From assembly GCF_001625305.1 (NCBI RefSeq), contig NW_017803002.1:140212-204211 (forward strand): a stretch of 64,000 nt of DNA, written 5' to 3'. Under the pieces are notes generated by a model. It did not search any database and was not told where the DNA came from. It was given only the letters and a program-made list of their open reading frames with translations. Numbering within the stretch: position 1 is the stretch's first letter; every line of letters begins with the position of its first letter. The position numbers were made by a program, and so were the translations under genes. This stretch comes from Branchiostoma belcheri (taxonomy: Eukaryota; Chordata; Leptocardii; Amphioxiformes; Branchiostomatidae). Shown in pieces: positions 44,501 to 53,530 of the stretch.

Positions 44501-46262
44501 TTTAACTTTAAACATGTAACAATCATAGATGAACTTCCATTTTTATTTGTTTATGTTTGTTGACAGAATACATGTACATCCATTTCACACATGACGTTTG
44601 TACTTTTTGAATTGTATGTTTTCTGCTCTCTCGAATCAGACTTACATTTCCCAGGCTGGTTACGTGCACGGTGATCTGGCCGCCCGGAACGTGCTGGTAG
44701 GAGAGGACCTGGTGGTGAAGATCGCAGACTTCGGCCTGACAACAGACATCTACGAGCGAGGCTACCAGCGGCAGGACGCGGAGCAGAAGATCCCCCTGAG
44801 GTGGATGGCGCCGGAAAGGCTAATGCGAGAGGGCCGATACACAGGCAAGAGTGACGTGTGAGTAGTTATTGCTTTGGTTTTGTCCTAGATTTAGGGTCGT
44901 ATACTAACTATAGCCTGGAAAAAAACAGACTTGAAAGCATGAACAAGCTGGTGTCTAATCTGAGGTTGTCGATGTAGTTACTACTATACCAATATTCTCC
45001 CCCGGCTTCTTTGGCCTTTTGTAGGCTCCCAAAGGACAAGCTTGGATGCTACAATGTGAGGATGTCTGACGCAGTGTGCAGCTAGCTTCATTTTGCGTGT
45101 TTTGATTTTCTCAATAATTACAGGCAAATCATGATATGGTACGTCTTTTTAGCATAATTCATGATCAAATCTAATTTTCACGCCCAGTTGGTCCTTCGGT
45201 GTTGTGCTGTACGAGATCGCTACGCTCGGGAACGTGCCGTATCCGGGTCGGGAACGCACGCTCCTGGAGGAACTCCGCACAGGGTACCGCGAACCACGAC
45301 CGCCTGGCCTCAAACAAGAACTGTACGTGAAGGAGAATATTGTTTTTTTATTTCATTCACATTTGTTTCTTGAGAATAATTCATAATTCATAATTCATAA
45401 TTCATGATGGTTTATAACGTCCCTCTTCACATGTAAGAGTAAGATCAATAACAGTGGTCATAATGAGTTTACAAATTTTAAAGAAAAACCATTTCAAAGA
45501 CAAATGTTGAAACGTGTACAAATACAACAAGTTAGATAAAGTTTAGTAGTGTACTAAGAGACGATAGACATGTAAAATGGTGATAACAACCCTGCGTCTT
45601 TGGTCTACTCCATTTACAAAATTATAACATTGTCAATCACCGATGACTTACACATATAAATACCCAATAGGTACGACATGATGCTGCGGTGCTGGCAATG
45701 GGAGGAAGACGATCGCCCGGAGTTTGAGGAGCTTTACGATGAGCTGGACGCTGTGGTAGAATTGATGGCCAAGGATTACGTCAAACCCGGTTCCGGCTCC
45801 CCAGTGGGGGGTCAGAATGAGGCAGCAGAAGCTCTTGAAACCTCGTACGACGTCCCAAAGTCGGGCCGGATGGGGATGCAACTCCACGTCACTGCAGACG
45901 TCTACAACAGCGAAGATCGTGATGAGGTCGACTCACTCGCGTCCTCCAATGCAGCAGCCAGTTCCGCGACAATAGAGAAGGATGTGGACACTGGCAATGA
46001 TACTCATACAGCAGATAACAAGTGCAAGGCCACGCAGCAAGATACCTTCTCGGAAAGTAAAGACCACGACCAATTAATTACAAGTGGAATCCTCCATCCC
46101 ACCGGGTGCAGTAATTATGGATACGACAGTTCCACCGACTCCGAGCTGCCAGAGACAACGAATGCACAGAAAAATGAAACCCCGGGTACAATTGAGGACA
46201 TCTCCGGTGATGCTGAAGAAGAAATGCCTCCAACAACAGAAGAAATTGTGCATTATTTCTAA
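23692..46262 (+). CDS. Receptor tyrosine kinase with duplicated unknown ectodomain module and sushi domains, complete, 17 exons
   Basis: Coding exons: 23692-23764, 27243-27545, 27844-28197, 28543-28707, 35494-35787, 36359-36712, 37074-37238, 38580-38750, 38939-39109, 39313-39483, 39976-40158, 41537-41743, 43488-43669, 44102-44185, 44640-44857, 45188-45322, 45671-46262. Every junction is GT-AG and phases agree throughout, giving 3822 bp and 1273 residues. Order: signal peptide (1-24), unknown domain A, unknown domain B, sushi, then A, B and sushi again, three more sushi domains to about 740, transmembrane helix (about 760-780), tyrosine kinase (about 815-1100), tail of about 170 residues. Ectodomain exons are all phase 1-1, which allows in-frame duplication. 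A plasma-membrane receptor of the lancelet-expanded RTK type; ligand unknown. I cannot assign it to a vertebrate RTK class. Confidence 0.88.
23808..24181. mobile_element. Inverted-repeat element with CGTAGCCAG ends
   Basis: Left end CATGGCCGTAGCCAGGATTT, right end TTCTGGCTACGGGCATGA in inverted orientation. It carries a GCGCCGCAGGCGCGAGGCGA stretch and GGTCCGGGGGCATGCTCCCC, a pattern I associate with a widespread invertebrate DNA transposon group. RTK intron 1. Confidence 0.65.
24370..26000. repeat. Degenerate tandem repeat array in RTK intron 1
   Basis: Units containing GTGCATCACCT, TCTCTAGATAAGAAGCAAAT, CTTGCGTATTTAAAGGATTT, GATTCGGTCATGGTACATGC and CAAAAGAGCAGACGTCACTA recur at about 24380, 24765, 25230, 25390, 25545 and 25800. 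Unit length varies, and a LINE fragment sits inside. Part of the array also appears at 29098-29600 because of the tandem duplication. Confidence 0.65.
24820..25240 (-). mobile_element. LINE fragment, C-terminal end of ORF2
   Basis: Minus-strand reading gives HFNLIILLGKHYIFKYRQKR, ISYISYFQKLEYIFAKR and KHIGKWGKL, the usual C-terminal tail of an L1/Tx1-type reverse transcriptase protein. Only the 3' end is present; inserted in the tandem array. Confidence 0.6.
27243..28707 (+). CDS. RTK exons 2-4: ectodomain module copy A (domain A, domain B, sushi)
   Basis: Exon 27243-27545 encodes domain A: CPTVVLYGGSD, then DRPVYYSSVTCNYLYY, WRVGPQF and LYADQIDGTF. Exon 27844-28197 encodes domain B with the same skeleton: CTRVRLHGGADY, DRLVYVSD, FLYFVED, WWVGPTIGE, MTPDQIMSPW. 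The two are divergent repeats of one ~100-118-residue fold with conserved RPVY, YLYY, W-VGP and DQI positions; I do not recognise a named family. Exon 28543-28707 encodes a sushi domain with four cysteines (CPELPLP, FSCNEGYEL, RTCQTN, QPICS). Confidence 0.85.
28875..28896 (+). ncRNA. Hammerhead-ribozyme-like motif, short-stem family
   Basis: CTGAAGA box, one A, stem II AGGT/ACCT closed by AT, then GAAA and CGTCTGACCG as a possible stem III. In the intron after RTK exon 4, copy A of the duplication. The single extra A before stem II departs from the canonical core. Confidence 0.4.
30526..31099 (-). mobile_element. Solo LTR of an LTR retrotransposon
   Basis: 574 bp bounded by TGTAACA and TGTTACA (5' TG..CA 3'), with a 4-bp target duplication ACAA on both sides. 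The uninterrupted site is seen in the paralogous intron at about 26610 (AAGACAATAGGAGAAG). On the minus strand it has a TATAAAAT box near 30968 and an AATAAAG signal near 30700, so it is probably minus-oriented. No internal coding region: a solo fossil, younger than the tandem duplication. A (GATTACAGTTAC)n run lies at about 30562-30616. Confidence 0.7.
31124..31840. mobile_element. 717-bp TA-flanked inverted-repeat transposon (non-autonomous)
   Basis: Ends TCTCGGTTGGGTTAAGGC and GCCTTAACCCAACCGAGA, perfect inverted repeats extending to about 25 bp with one mismatch, with TA on each side (31122-31123, 31841-31842). The paralogous intron at about 26630 has the unfilled site TCTATAGACTGAGGC. 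TA duplication suggests a Tc1/mariner-like mobiliser. No transposase frame. It shares internal blocks such as TTCGATATGACGTCATTCGA with 40554-41110 and 51540-52112. Confidence 0.75.
31984..34587 (-). mobile_element. RTE-like (BovB-type) LINE, 5'-truncated
   Basis: Minus strand. Endonuclease C-terminal half at 34535-33798 (MGDFNAKIG, TWRSPDGKTTNEIDYI, GADVGSDHYLV). A linking segment at 33565-33311 (ITEDEVANAIKNLKNHKAAG). Reverse transcriptase at 33348-31996: GNWRGITLLSIPGK, AGFRPSRSCMDQI, FIDFKKAFDSV, GVRQGCVLSPLLF, LDFADDIAL, and the C-terminal [14 protein letters not shown]. The frame shifts at about 33800 and 33350, so it is dead. The 5' half of the endonuclease is absent. A short TAAGTC-type tail follows. 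The target duplication TAATTTCAAG is at 31974-31983 and 34588-34597; the empty site is at about 26783 in the paralogous intron. Confidence 0.88.
34750..35176 (-). mobile_element. tRNA-derived SINE
   Basis: On the minus strand the element starts GGCGTCGAGTGGAGTAGTGG (A-box region), has the B box GGTTCGATTCC, then a body with GGGAAAGGCACTTTACACGA and ends in an (ATT)n tail. The same body recurs at 53824-54066, 57660-57858, 60180-60436 and 60480-60722. Inserted in duplication copy B between TGTGTTG and TGTGCAG. Confidence 0.75.
35494..37238 (+). CDS. RTK exons 5-7: ectodomain module copy B
   Basis: Same three-exon unit as 27243-28707. Exon 35494-35787 is 9 bp shorter than its partner; exon 36359-36712 and exon 37074-37238 have identical lengths (354 and 165 bp). 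Domain B here reads FLYFVEDDVRWMVGSTIG. The sushi exon differs by only a few bases. All reading frames are open and phases are 1-1, so both copies can be used in one protein. Confidence 0.85.
37406..37427 (+). ncRNA. Hammerhead-ribozyme-like motif, short-stem family (duplicate)
   Basis: Same sequence as 28875-28896, in copy B of the tandem duplication; it was therefore present before the duplication. Confidence 0.4.
37703..37732 (-). ncRNA. Hammerhead-ribozyme-like motif in Penelope left arm
   Basis: Minus strand: CTGACGA, A, stem II AGCTAG/CTAGCT with loop TGGATA, GAAA, followed by CGTCTGATG. Located in the inverted terminal repeat of the element at 37650-38480. Confidence 0.45.
38396..38425 (+). 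ncRNA. Hammerhead-ribozyme-like motif in Penelope right arm
   Basis: CTGACGA at 38396-38402, stem II 38404-38409 with 38416-38421, GAAA at 38422-38425. Mirror copy of 37703-37732. Confidence 0.45.
38580..39483 (+). CDS. RTK exons 8-10: three further sushi domains
   Basis: Exons 38580-38750, 38939-39109 and 39313-39483, each 171 bp and phase 1-1. The first and third are near copies (MAPSNGNFSGGSSYGDVV, YYCDAGYEISGD); the middle one belongs to the type found in the module (ELPHPTNGNRTEGRLYGD). So a two-exon unit was duplicated here as well. Each has the four sushi cysteines and the conserved Trp. Confidence 0.85.
39976..40158 (+). CDS. RTK exon 11: transmembrane helix and juxtamembrane
   Basis: Encodes LADSAETAGLSTLH, then the hydrophobic run VVMIAVVPSVVLLVLGVVAG and the stop-transfer sequence YRRGRKRQ, followed by an acidic stretch (DDLELEEFDF). 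Acceptor AG at 39974-39975, donor GT at 40159; phase 1-1. Confidence 0.85.
40383..40411 (-). ncRNA. Hammerhead-ribozyme-like motif, second family
   Basis: Minus strand: CTGAGGA, A, stem II GACCAG/CTGGTC with loop AGTGA, GAAA, then GCTCTAGGTGAGAG as a possible stem III. Sequence unrelated to the Penelope arms apart from the two boxes. In the RTK intron after the transmembrane exon. Confidence 0.4.
40554..41110. repeat. Dispersed non-coding element, copy 1
   Basis: Runs from GATGGTCAAATTTGGGCCCA through GGGGTTACCCGCGGTCATTT to GGATATGTAACATGTAACGA and on to GAATTATCGGTC. It is the inverted relative of 51540-52112, and parts recur in 31124-31840. RTK intron after the transmembrane exon. No protein. 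Confidence 0.6.
41537..46262 (+). CDS. RTK exons 12-17: tyrosine kinase domain and tail
   Basis: Exons 41537-41743, 43488-43669, 44102-44185, 44640-44857, 45188-45322 and 45671-46262. Proline-rich PPPPPVPARP precedes the kinase. Gly loop IGRGAFGIV, lysine VVAKTVR, alpha-C Glu in FIQEVD, catalytic loop HGDLAARNVL (Gly in place of the usual Arg of HRD), DFG in KIADFGLTTDIYERGYQ, substrate loop PLRWMAPERL, SDVWSFGVVLYE. All catalytic residues except that Arg are present. The tail has candidate phosphotyrosine sites such as YVKP, YDVP and YNSE. The stop is at 46260-46262. Confidence 0.88.
42040..42898. repeat. Interspersed repeat, same family as 5380-6118
   Basis: Repeating TTAATTATGCAAATTAGG and TTTGCATAAT segments, then a part with AAGTTTCATGACAATGCATA and CTTGAGTTATGCTGTTC, a short run of CAAA/CAGA units and the end AACCTTCTTGGCGAAGGTAA. 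RTK intron between exons 12 and 13. Confidence 0.6.
43061..43461. mobile_element. 401-bp near-perfect palindromic element (CAGTGTCCAG ends)
   Basis: CAGTGTCCAGTTTAATTCCG at 43061 is mirrored by the reverse complement ending CTGGACACTG at 43461. Arms of about 170-180 bp match almost base for base; the centre is built of AGAATTCTGC units. The flanks TGAAAAA and TTGAAAGG may be remains of a target duplication. CAG-type ends suggest a hAT-like MITE. It ends 26 bp before RTK exon 43488-43669. Confidence 0.8.
44429..44457 (+). ncRNA. Hammerhead-ribozyme-like motif, second family
   Basis: CTGAGGA at 44429-44435, stem II GACCAG/CTGGTC with loop CGTGA, GAAA at 44454-44457. In the RTK kinase intron before exon 44640. 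A degraded relative lies at 39859-39887. Confidence 0.4.
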
Positions 46263-47721
46263 TGGCTTATTTGAAGTCAGTTCTATCTACAGGATGTAGT
46301 ACTGTTTTGTGAAGGCATTTATAAACAATAGAAAAGGAATCTTTATCCAGAGTTTGAATATTGTCCTGTACATATAGAACGGCTGGTTACATTTTCTCGT
46401 TGTAAGTTAGTACCATTGAAGTGTATTAATCAGTGTTTAATGCTAGTCATGATTAATTATGTAGTGAATATGTCAGTTTCAAAGTATTTTGGTGTTGTAC
46501 ATTGAAAAACGTGCTATTTCAAATCAGATATAACATAGAGGCCGTTGTATTAATTTCAATTTTAATTTTTTTTAACCTAATGTAGACATTTCTTTCTGTA
46601 TTTTATCCAAGAGGTTTGTCTTCTAATGGGACTTTCCAGGCTGTCGGATCTTTCTGTAGATGTTTGGTCCCCTTTTATTACAGAATCTTAATTTGCATAA
46701 TTTGGTGTTTTCTTTTCCACTAGTTTAAGGTAAGATGCCACGGAGCCGTGTAAGAATAGATCAGACTGTGCATAGAAGTAGTCCACGTGTCTTCAGGATA
46801 GCTATCTGGTATATCGCAAGGATATAGACACCTTATGCATGTACTACTGTAACAGTTTCTACATCAAGTTGATGTATATAATATTGTATATTAAGATAGA
46901 TTCTGTTTCTAAAGCTAAGAACGATATGATATAAACGGTTATCTGCTAGATTAAGATTTTATAATATTTTTTATTTGAGTATGTTGCAGATCTTACAGTA
47001 TCTGAGTGCAGTGTCCAGTCTGGGTATCTGTATCTGTACGGCCGGTATTACCGCCCCTCGGTGTATAACACACAACTTCGCATGCACGCGGCGTGGTGGC
47101 AGCTACACCGAATGACTCGTTACACCTATGCAACTCTAAACATTGTTTCAAGCTAACAGTCTAGTGATGATGCGCCTACTGTACTTTGTTACAGTATTAG
47201 AACCTTTAAAACATTGCTTGAGACAACACATTCTAGAAATGCCATAGAACGGCTGTTCTACAAGAGGCACTGTTTTGTTTATCGTATTTACCAGCGTTAT
47301 TAGATCTAAGTAGACATACTAGTAGTAGTTTAAATAAGTATATCGTATACGTAGAACTTCGTGTTAGCAGACAGTTTTATTCTGTACTCATTGTTGTCGT
47401 CAATGTGTGTTTTTGCAATTGGCCCTCGGGCATGAACTTGCACCAAAGAACTCTATATAGTGCATATTTACATAGATGAGACCAATCTTACATGTATATA
47501 TTAGCCTTGATCATTATAAGCAAATTTTGGAAAAGGTGGGGCATTACGTCTTCCATGGCTTACAGAAGAGAAGTCAAACCCTCCAGACATAGTTTTAGAC
47601 ATAGTTATAGTTCTAGACAGCTACCTTTACCATGTAGACTATAGTTATTTTATACTCTGTTTTATTGTTCTTTTATGTTTTGTAATTTGCAATTAGCCTC
47701 CGGGCACGAATTTGCAATAAA
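46263..47721 (+). other. Probable RTK 3' UTR with polyadenylation signal
   Basis: No further exon after the stop at 46262. AATAAA at 47716-47721 is the first well-placed signal followed by a T-rich stretch. A dispersed repeat (TCTGTATCTGTACGGCCGG) lies near 47030. UTR extent is inferred. Confidence 0.45.
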
Positions 47722-48895
47722 CTTTTCATTTAACGTGCTCGAAGTGTGGACGTGTGGCTCTTCCCGTACACAACACCTCAATTCAACGTGCTATTAGAAA
47801 TCAGGTACGCATTTTTTTTACCTGCAGACGAGTGAATTCCTTTAAAGCGCCTTTTCCATTTGGGCGCAAATTTTGGGCCAGTGGGTACAGGGTGTCATTC
47901 CAGGGATTTGCAATATTGATTCTAGCGCTGTCACCATTGTCACCTGGTCAACCAACACTACTCGTACATGGTAAGCCGTCAAAGGTAAAAGCCTTACCCG
48001 TCCTAATATGCAACAGACTTGCCTACGAACTCTAACCAACTCTGGCTGATTATTCTTAACATATTATTTTAGCGGAAACGCTCCACTTGCAGTTCCAGCT
48101 AGGAGACCCTGCTATCTAAAATTAACAAGACTGGCAATGAAAACATACATTGCCATGGAGACGGTGGTTGCTGTTAGGGTTATTGTTTGCATGGCACTGC
48201 CATCATTGTATGATTTTGAGGAAGACTTTGTACCTGTTAAGTCTAGACAGATACAGTGCACTCCTCCCCTGAGTGTATAGTGAACGACCTGGGGTCACAG
48301 AAAGTAGGGCCATCCGGGGCAGAGAGGTCTTCCCAATGGTTTCCAGGAATGTGGGCATAGATGTGGGTCAGAGACATACCCGTGGACATTCTATTCCTGT
48401 GGACAAAATGCCTGTACCATTCCTAGGATTCTTGCAAACTGCACACAATACTGTACCATTAGGCTCCTCCCTGAGACGTCGCCAAAAACATAACACGGAA
48501 TATGAAAACCGGAGATACGTTACATGCTCAAGCACGGTCCTGGATAGTCCACGCATATCTGGAACCATGCCAAGAGGCAGATCTACGTTCTTGGATATGG
48601 AGACGCTATACAAAACCGTGCCTGGTCCTCTCGCTAGCACAATCAGGCATAAAACTAGATATGCACGGTTCTGGATACAATGCTCATTGTTACTTTGTTG
48701 TATCTAAATAACTAGGAACACACTAGAAGACAAACATTCCGAACACAATACTTCCGTCCACGGAGGTTAAAGAAAACGATGAATGGATTTTTAAAAATAT
48801 GCATCGGCCACGTTCTCAAATATTACACATAGACAGTCACATCTTTCTTGGTATTAAAAATAGCGATCCCATTTCAGTTTCAACAGTTACGTTGC
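47722..48895. other. Intergenic, no gene recognised
   Basis: Between convergent RTK and galactosyltransferase genes. 48115-48185 is a dispersed repeat, inverted relative to 18485-18540. An open frame at 48273-48707 has no recognisable protein features. Confidence 0.4.
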
Positions 48896-50997
48896 CTAGC
48901 ATTTAGTGACGTTATGCCACGCCCTAACCATAGCATCATGGGTTTTGACCCAATGAGACGCCAGTTCTTTACCGGTCTTGCAGGACGGCGATCCCGTCCA
49001 AGGGTTGAAGCGTTTGTCGTGCAGAACGTTCACGTTTAGTCTTTCTAAACAAAGTCCCAAAAACACGTCTTCGAGAAATATATACTTCAAGGTCATCGAA
49101 ACCTTGTAGATCAGGCCCGTGATGTCATTAGAAATGACGTAAGCAAATCCAGCAGGGTATTCGGGAAACGATTTTCTGGGGTAGACTTCCGTACTGAGGT
49201 ACCACCGACTATTGGACCTTCTAATCGGCCGCGCGCCGCTGTAAACATACCCTGTCACAAACCGCTTCGCCGCCGCTGAATCTAACTCCCTTAGATATCG
49301 TACTAAGCTAAATATATTGACGAACGTGTCATCGTCAGCTTTTAGAACGAACTTGGCATTGGGACAGAATTCTGAAGCCCACTTTAGACACATGACAGTC
49401 TTAAGAGTTAGATTCTTATACGAATCGAGAAAGTCCTCCTGGATAATGTCTTTGTGGATCTTGTTTTCGTAGTGTAGTCCTTGTTGTGTGGAAGCGTCGT
49501 TTGTTGTCCCCACAGCGAAGACAGTTTTAATGCCAGTTCCGGGAATGTTACTCTCGTTGCCCCAGGTGTGACGGATGGCGTGTCTCTGGGCGTGGTTATG
49601 CGGCGCGGAGGTTACCATGACGACCATAAACACGTCTGAACCGCTGCATTTTCCGGGACTGTTGATGACGAATGTGTAAATATGTGGATTGATGACAACT
49701 GTGAATGAGTGAATGGAAGAATGGAAGAATAAATAAATAAATGAATAGATGAATAAATAATTCGAGTCTCTATTAAGATGCTTTTGACGCGATAATTGCA
49801 ATTTCTCTATCTTAATGATTTTCGATCATTTAGAGAAAGGTCGAAGAACCCTACTAGAAATCAGATGGAGCATTACGTAATGCAAGTGGAATTGTAGAAC
49901 TGGAAAGATTCTCTGAACATTCAGCAGCGTTTTAAAATAGCATTCCACTTTCTTTAATGAGATGACTTTCATTTATAGACTGAATGAATCAAAATGTTCT
50001 CAGTCATTGATATGGCGGTCTTTTCGAAGAATTATCGAGTCGCTTGAATTATTTTAATGCCACCATTGCCATTGTCAAAAGGGTAATAATGTTTTCGGTT
50101 AGGCAATGTTGGAGTGGCTGTGGTGTGTGTCTGTAGTCATGTCAACAGTATAACTTGAGAAGCTGTGGATGGATCTTCAAGATATTTGTACGTGTAGGTA
50201 ACTAGTGGTTGTGTAAACATAGATTTAAAACTAGAAAGGCCGACATTTGCTTTGGAGCAAATTCAGCATGGCTTCACCACATTTTACGACATGGCAGGAA
50301 AAGAAGGAGAATACAAGGGAAACAATGTTTTACATCGATATAATATATGGTGTGAAGTGACAAATAACTAAGAATCTAACAGTTAGATAGCTGTCCCCTA
50401 CACTATTGATTAGGATTTTTATTTGCATAATGCAAACTGTTCATTTGCAAGATAAAAAGCGTTAATGCCCCACATTCCAATGCTTGAGCAGGAAAGTTTG
50501 ACAAACATGTACCTACCAAAAAACTTCAATGCAGTACCTACTTCCAATATGGTATGGCTATGTGCAGCTGTTAATGGAGTTAACACATAGTGGTGAAGCC
50601 ATAAAAATCACCTGTCGTTTTCCCACGGTACTACAGCGTGGTTTTGTGTACTTGTCTTGGTACAATGTATGTGATTAGCGGTCGTAGAAACGAATTTCAA
50701 TTCAAATGACTGTATGTACTAGCCTTCTTAGCAGGCCCTACAGGTCGGACTTTAAGGGACATAATGCATGCCGATTATGTGACAAAAAGCACATTATAAC
50801 CCCGAAGGGCCAGACCTAAGAGCCTCCTGAGTAGGCTACAAGTAGGCTTATGTACCTTCTAAAGACTTCCGATGCTTTTGAATCAAGGACCGACAGCGAT
50901 GCAAGCTTTGCCGTAACCAGATGATATACACAGAACCTGTGATGATGCACAGGACGACAAATGTCTTCGGTATGAGTCGAAGCTTCACGCGCACCAT
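48896..50997 (-). CDS. Beta-1,3-galactosyltransferase-like GT31 glycosyltransferase, two coding exons
   Basis: Exon 1 is 50997-50856 (47 codons plus one base): MVRVKLRLIPK, then the signal anchor TFVVLCIITGSVYIIWL, typical of a type II Golgi protein. Donor GTACAT follows. Exon 2 is 49698-48896, acceptor AG at 49700-49699, phase 1 in both. Total about 314 residues, the usual length. Family motifs in order: VFMVVMVTSAP, RHAIRHTWGNES, KADDDTFVN (the DxD-type metal and UDP-sugar site), FPEYPAGFAYVIS, EDVFLGLCL. It should transfer galactose or GlcNAc in beta-1,3 linkage in the Golgi; the acceptor cannot be told from sequence. No frame problem. The stop is at 48898-48896. Confidence 0.88.
49701..49765. 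repeat. (GAAT/AAAT)n microsatellite next to the GT31 acceptor
   Basis: GAATGAGTGAATGGAAGAAT then (AAAT)n and GAATAGATGAATAAATAA, directly upstream (minus sense) of the exon 2 acceptor, so it supplies the pyrimidine-rich tract of that splice site. Confidence 0.75.
50222..50360. repeat. Repeat with ACTAGAAAGGCCGACATTTG end, in GT31 intron
   Basis: Left end and AGGAAAAGAAGGAGAATACA body match the family of 618-890, 1322-1593 and 4810-5311. The right border is not clear. Confidence 0.5.
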
Positions 50998-51539
50998 GCT
51001 GATAACTGCTGTTCACGGGTCTGGAAGGTGAGAAGAGTGTTACAGCAAAGTGCAGAAATACGTATTTTAAAAATGTGTATGAATTGTTGTATGTTTAGTG
51101 TTTCTGTAGATTTATGTTGAAATAAAGTCATTCATTCATTCATCACGGCGGTCGGTTGCTAGGCTAAAGTCGCATTACTAGGGAGGTATCGGGTTACAGA
51201 ACGTGTTCGAACGTGGCCGCGCGGGAGTCCCGGGCCGGCCCGGGGGCAACGGGTAAAATTTGAAAATAAACAAAAGTAATTGGAGAGTAAATACTCGTCA
51301 AAATAAAATGTAACAAGTGATTATGTTAACCTTAAATGTTATTCTTCCACTGTCTTTGCTCAACTTTGTGTGAATTTGCTTCCAAATGAGATCAATTTCG
51401 GATTTCAAAAAGGGTTCACGAGAACCAAACAACTGATTTTAAGAGGCCCCGAAAATTAAAAATAAGGTTAGATTTTTGGATTTTTAGAAATATTACAGTA
51501 AATTTAAACTTTCTGTCTTAGGATTTTTTTATTTTTAAC

Positions 51540-52112
51540 TAAAACTCGACTTACAGTCAAAAGAAGAGCTAAAAACGCAGTGTTTTAACTTTAAATACCG
51601 ATAATTCATAATCGCGGCCATATTTAAAAAATCCCTAAGACAGAAATCTGCGGAAATCGTTGCTCTTCCAAACAAGACCTCAATGAGGTAATTTGAGCGA
51701 TTTTTGGGAATGGTTAAAATACCATGTTTGCACGCGTGCTATGACACTTGGATATGGGGACCTGGATTTTATAACAGCGTCAACAAGAATTCTGACCTTC
51801 AAGGTCACCCACGATGACGGCAGTAGCTTCGTTACATGTTACATATCCACAATAAAATCACGGCATAGATGTAATGTTTGAAAACGGTTCATATTTGTGG
51901 AAAGGTGGATTTTTCCTGTTCCTTGGTTCCCAAGTAAAAAGGGCTTGAAGTAGCCGGTTGTAGCGGCTTTACTGTAAATGACCGCGGGTAACCCCAGATC
52001 GAACGCCCGCTCTATTCGAATGACGTCATATCGAACAAGATTCGCGGGTTCGGGGGATTCGATCTCCATAGTAGCGGACTGGGACTTTTGGGCCCAAATC
52101 TGACCATCGTGC
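51540..52112. repeat. Dispersed non-coding element, copy 2
   Basis: Reverse complement of the 40554-41110 element: GGGCCCAAATCTGACCAT, AAATGACCGCGGGTAACCCC, TCGTTACATGTTACATATCC. No protein. A GC-rich stretch (CCCGGGCCGGCCCGGGGGC) lies before it at about 51227. Confidence 0.6.
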
Positions 52113-52227
52113 ATATTGCTAATTACGGGTACAAACAGCATTGAAGAGAAGAAAACAGGCACGCCTGGTCTTATTCTACAAGGCCGTACACAGTGTAGTA
52201 GCCATACCTACACAAGACTACATCACA

Positions 52228-52790
52228 TAGGTCGTGTTCATGTGAAGTCACTGAGGGCGCTTTACATGTGGTTTACCCCGAAGCCGGTTTCAAGTGGCTC
52301 CATCTGAACGCTCCAAATCACATTGAAAGCGCCTCGATCCCAAACCACTTCTAGAGGTGGTTTCGAGTCGGTTTTCCCTCATCGCGATTTGCGTCTGAAC
52401 GCAATGTGATTTCAATGTGACTTAGCCTGGTCATGGATTACGGAGTGATATTTCTTTATTCATATGCAATACCACATTTTACGTGGCAGCAACTTAAAGA
52501 GCAGTAATGATCAAATAATGTGTCCGTTCTAGGGCGAGCTTCACCACCTCTGGCGGGACCACGTCGGCATTCGGCCGAGATACGCTGGGAGGGGGGCATC
52601 ATCAAGCAGGCCGTTGACCTCTGACATTAATAACACGCTACCTTGCGTGTTTTCATCAAACAACAATAAATGTAGCTCAAGCGAATTGTGATCGGACACT
52701 GTTTCAAAGGAATGTGTGGCACGTGGACCAGATGTGCGGAATGCGAGTTACCCGAATCGCGGTTTGGGTGACTTCACATGAACAAGGCTA
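52228..52790. mobile_element. Inverted-repeat element with TTCATGTGAAGTCAC ends
   Basis: Left end TAGGTCGTGTTCATGTGAAG then TCAC, right end GTGACTTCACATGAACAAGG then CTA; 23-bp inverted ends with two mismatches. 563 bp, no transposase. A related fragment (CGTCTGAACAGGGCC) lies near 61565. Confidence 0.7.
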
Positions 52791-52797
52791 TTTAACA

Positions 52798-52992
52798 CTA
52801 ATCTCCAAGCAGATCTTTTGGTGGGGCTAAGACAGTATCAAATTGGCCAGTCTGTATCCATTTCCCCACTTGGTGGGAAATGGATACAGACTGGGTGGGG
52901 AAATGGATACACCCACTTGGGTGGGGAAATGGATACAGACTGGCCAATTTGATACTGTCTTAGCCCCACCAAAAGATCTGCTTGGAGATTAG
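52798..52992. mobile_element. 195-bp fold-back element with perfect 72-bp arms
   Basis: Arms 52798-52869 and 52921-52992 are exact reverse complements (CTAATCTCCAAGCAGATC start). Between them the segment GGGGAAATGGATACA repeats. A related sequence, GGCCAATTTGATACTGT, is seen at 21713. Directly adjacent to the element 52228-52790. Confidence 0.8.
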
Positions 52993-53247
52993 CTAAACAC
53001 TACAAGGCGCCACCCCCTCCGATAAATAACACTCAGCTGCAAAACCAACATATTCAGGTCCAGCTACTTTCCGAGAACCATCACAGAGTGGAACGCACTA
53101 CCCGAACACCTAGTAACACAACAATCTGTTAACACATTCAAGACGGGGTTGGCCCTGCACCTGGGCCACCCCGTCTCACAGATGTAAGTCGGATATTGCT
53201 ACGTTGCGCCCATGCACCAAACGCACAAATTTATGTTCTGTTCTCCA

Positions 53248-53530
53248 AAAAGCAGTTACTCAAGCAACTGGATATGATTTTGAAAACGTCAGACGTTTCA
53301 GCTAGTATCCACTAGCTTTCGTCAGTGACTGAGAGACCAGAGGGGAAATGCAGGTTATAAGCACAACCTATTGATTGATATGCAAATAAAGTGAAGACAA
53401 ATTCCTGGAAGTCGAAAAAGGAACAAAAGTCAGACAAGTCAAGACAATAGTCTGTGCTTATAAACCTGCATTTCCCCTCTGGTTTCCTCTCCTTGAGTAA
53501 CTGCTTTTGGGCGTATCGTCTTACCTGGAT
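53248..53530 (-). mobile_element. Penelope-like terminal repeats, short inverted pair
   Basis: 53248-53440 closely matches the arm 37650-37843; 53450-53530 is part of an opposite copy (TGCTTATAAACCTGC, GGATGTCTAACC). No endonuclease or reverse transcriptase: a fossil. Confidence 0.65.
53296..53325 (-). ncRNA. Hammerhead-ribozyme-like motif in Penelope terminal repeat
   Basis: Minus strand: CTGACGA, A, AGCTAG/CTAGCT stem II, GAAA, CGTCTGACG (stem III CGT/ACG with loop CTG). Best-preserved stem III together with 57014-57043. Confidence 0.45.

Noticed and set aside
48273-48707. Plus-strand 144-codon frame
   Set aside because: No recognisable domain, no splice or promoter signal, and an equally long antisense frame; treated as intergenic.
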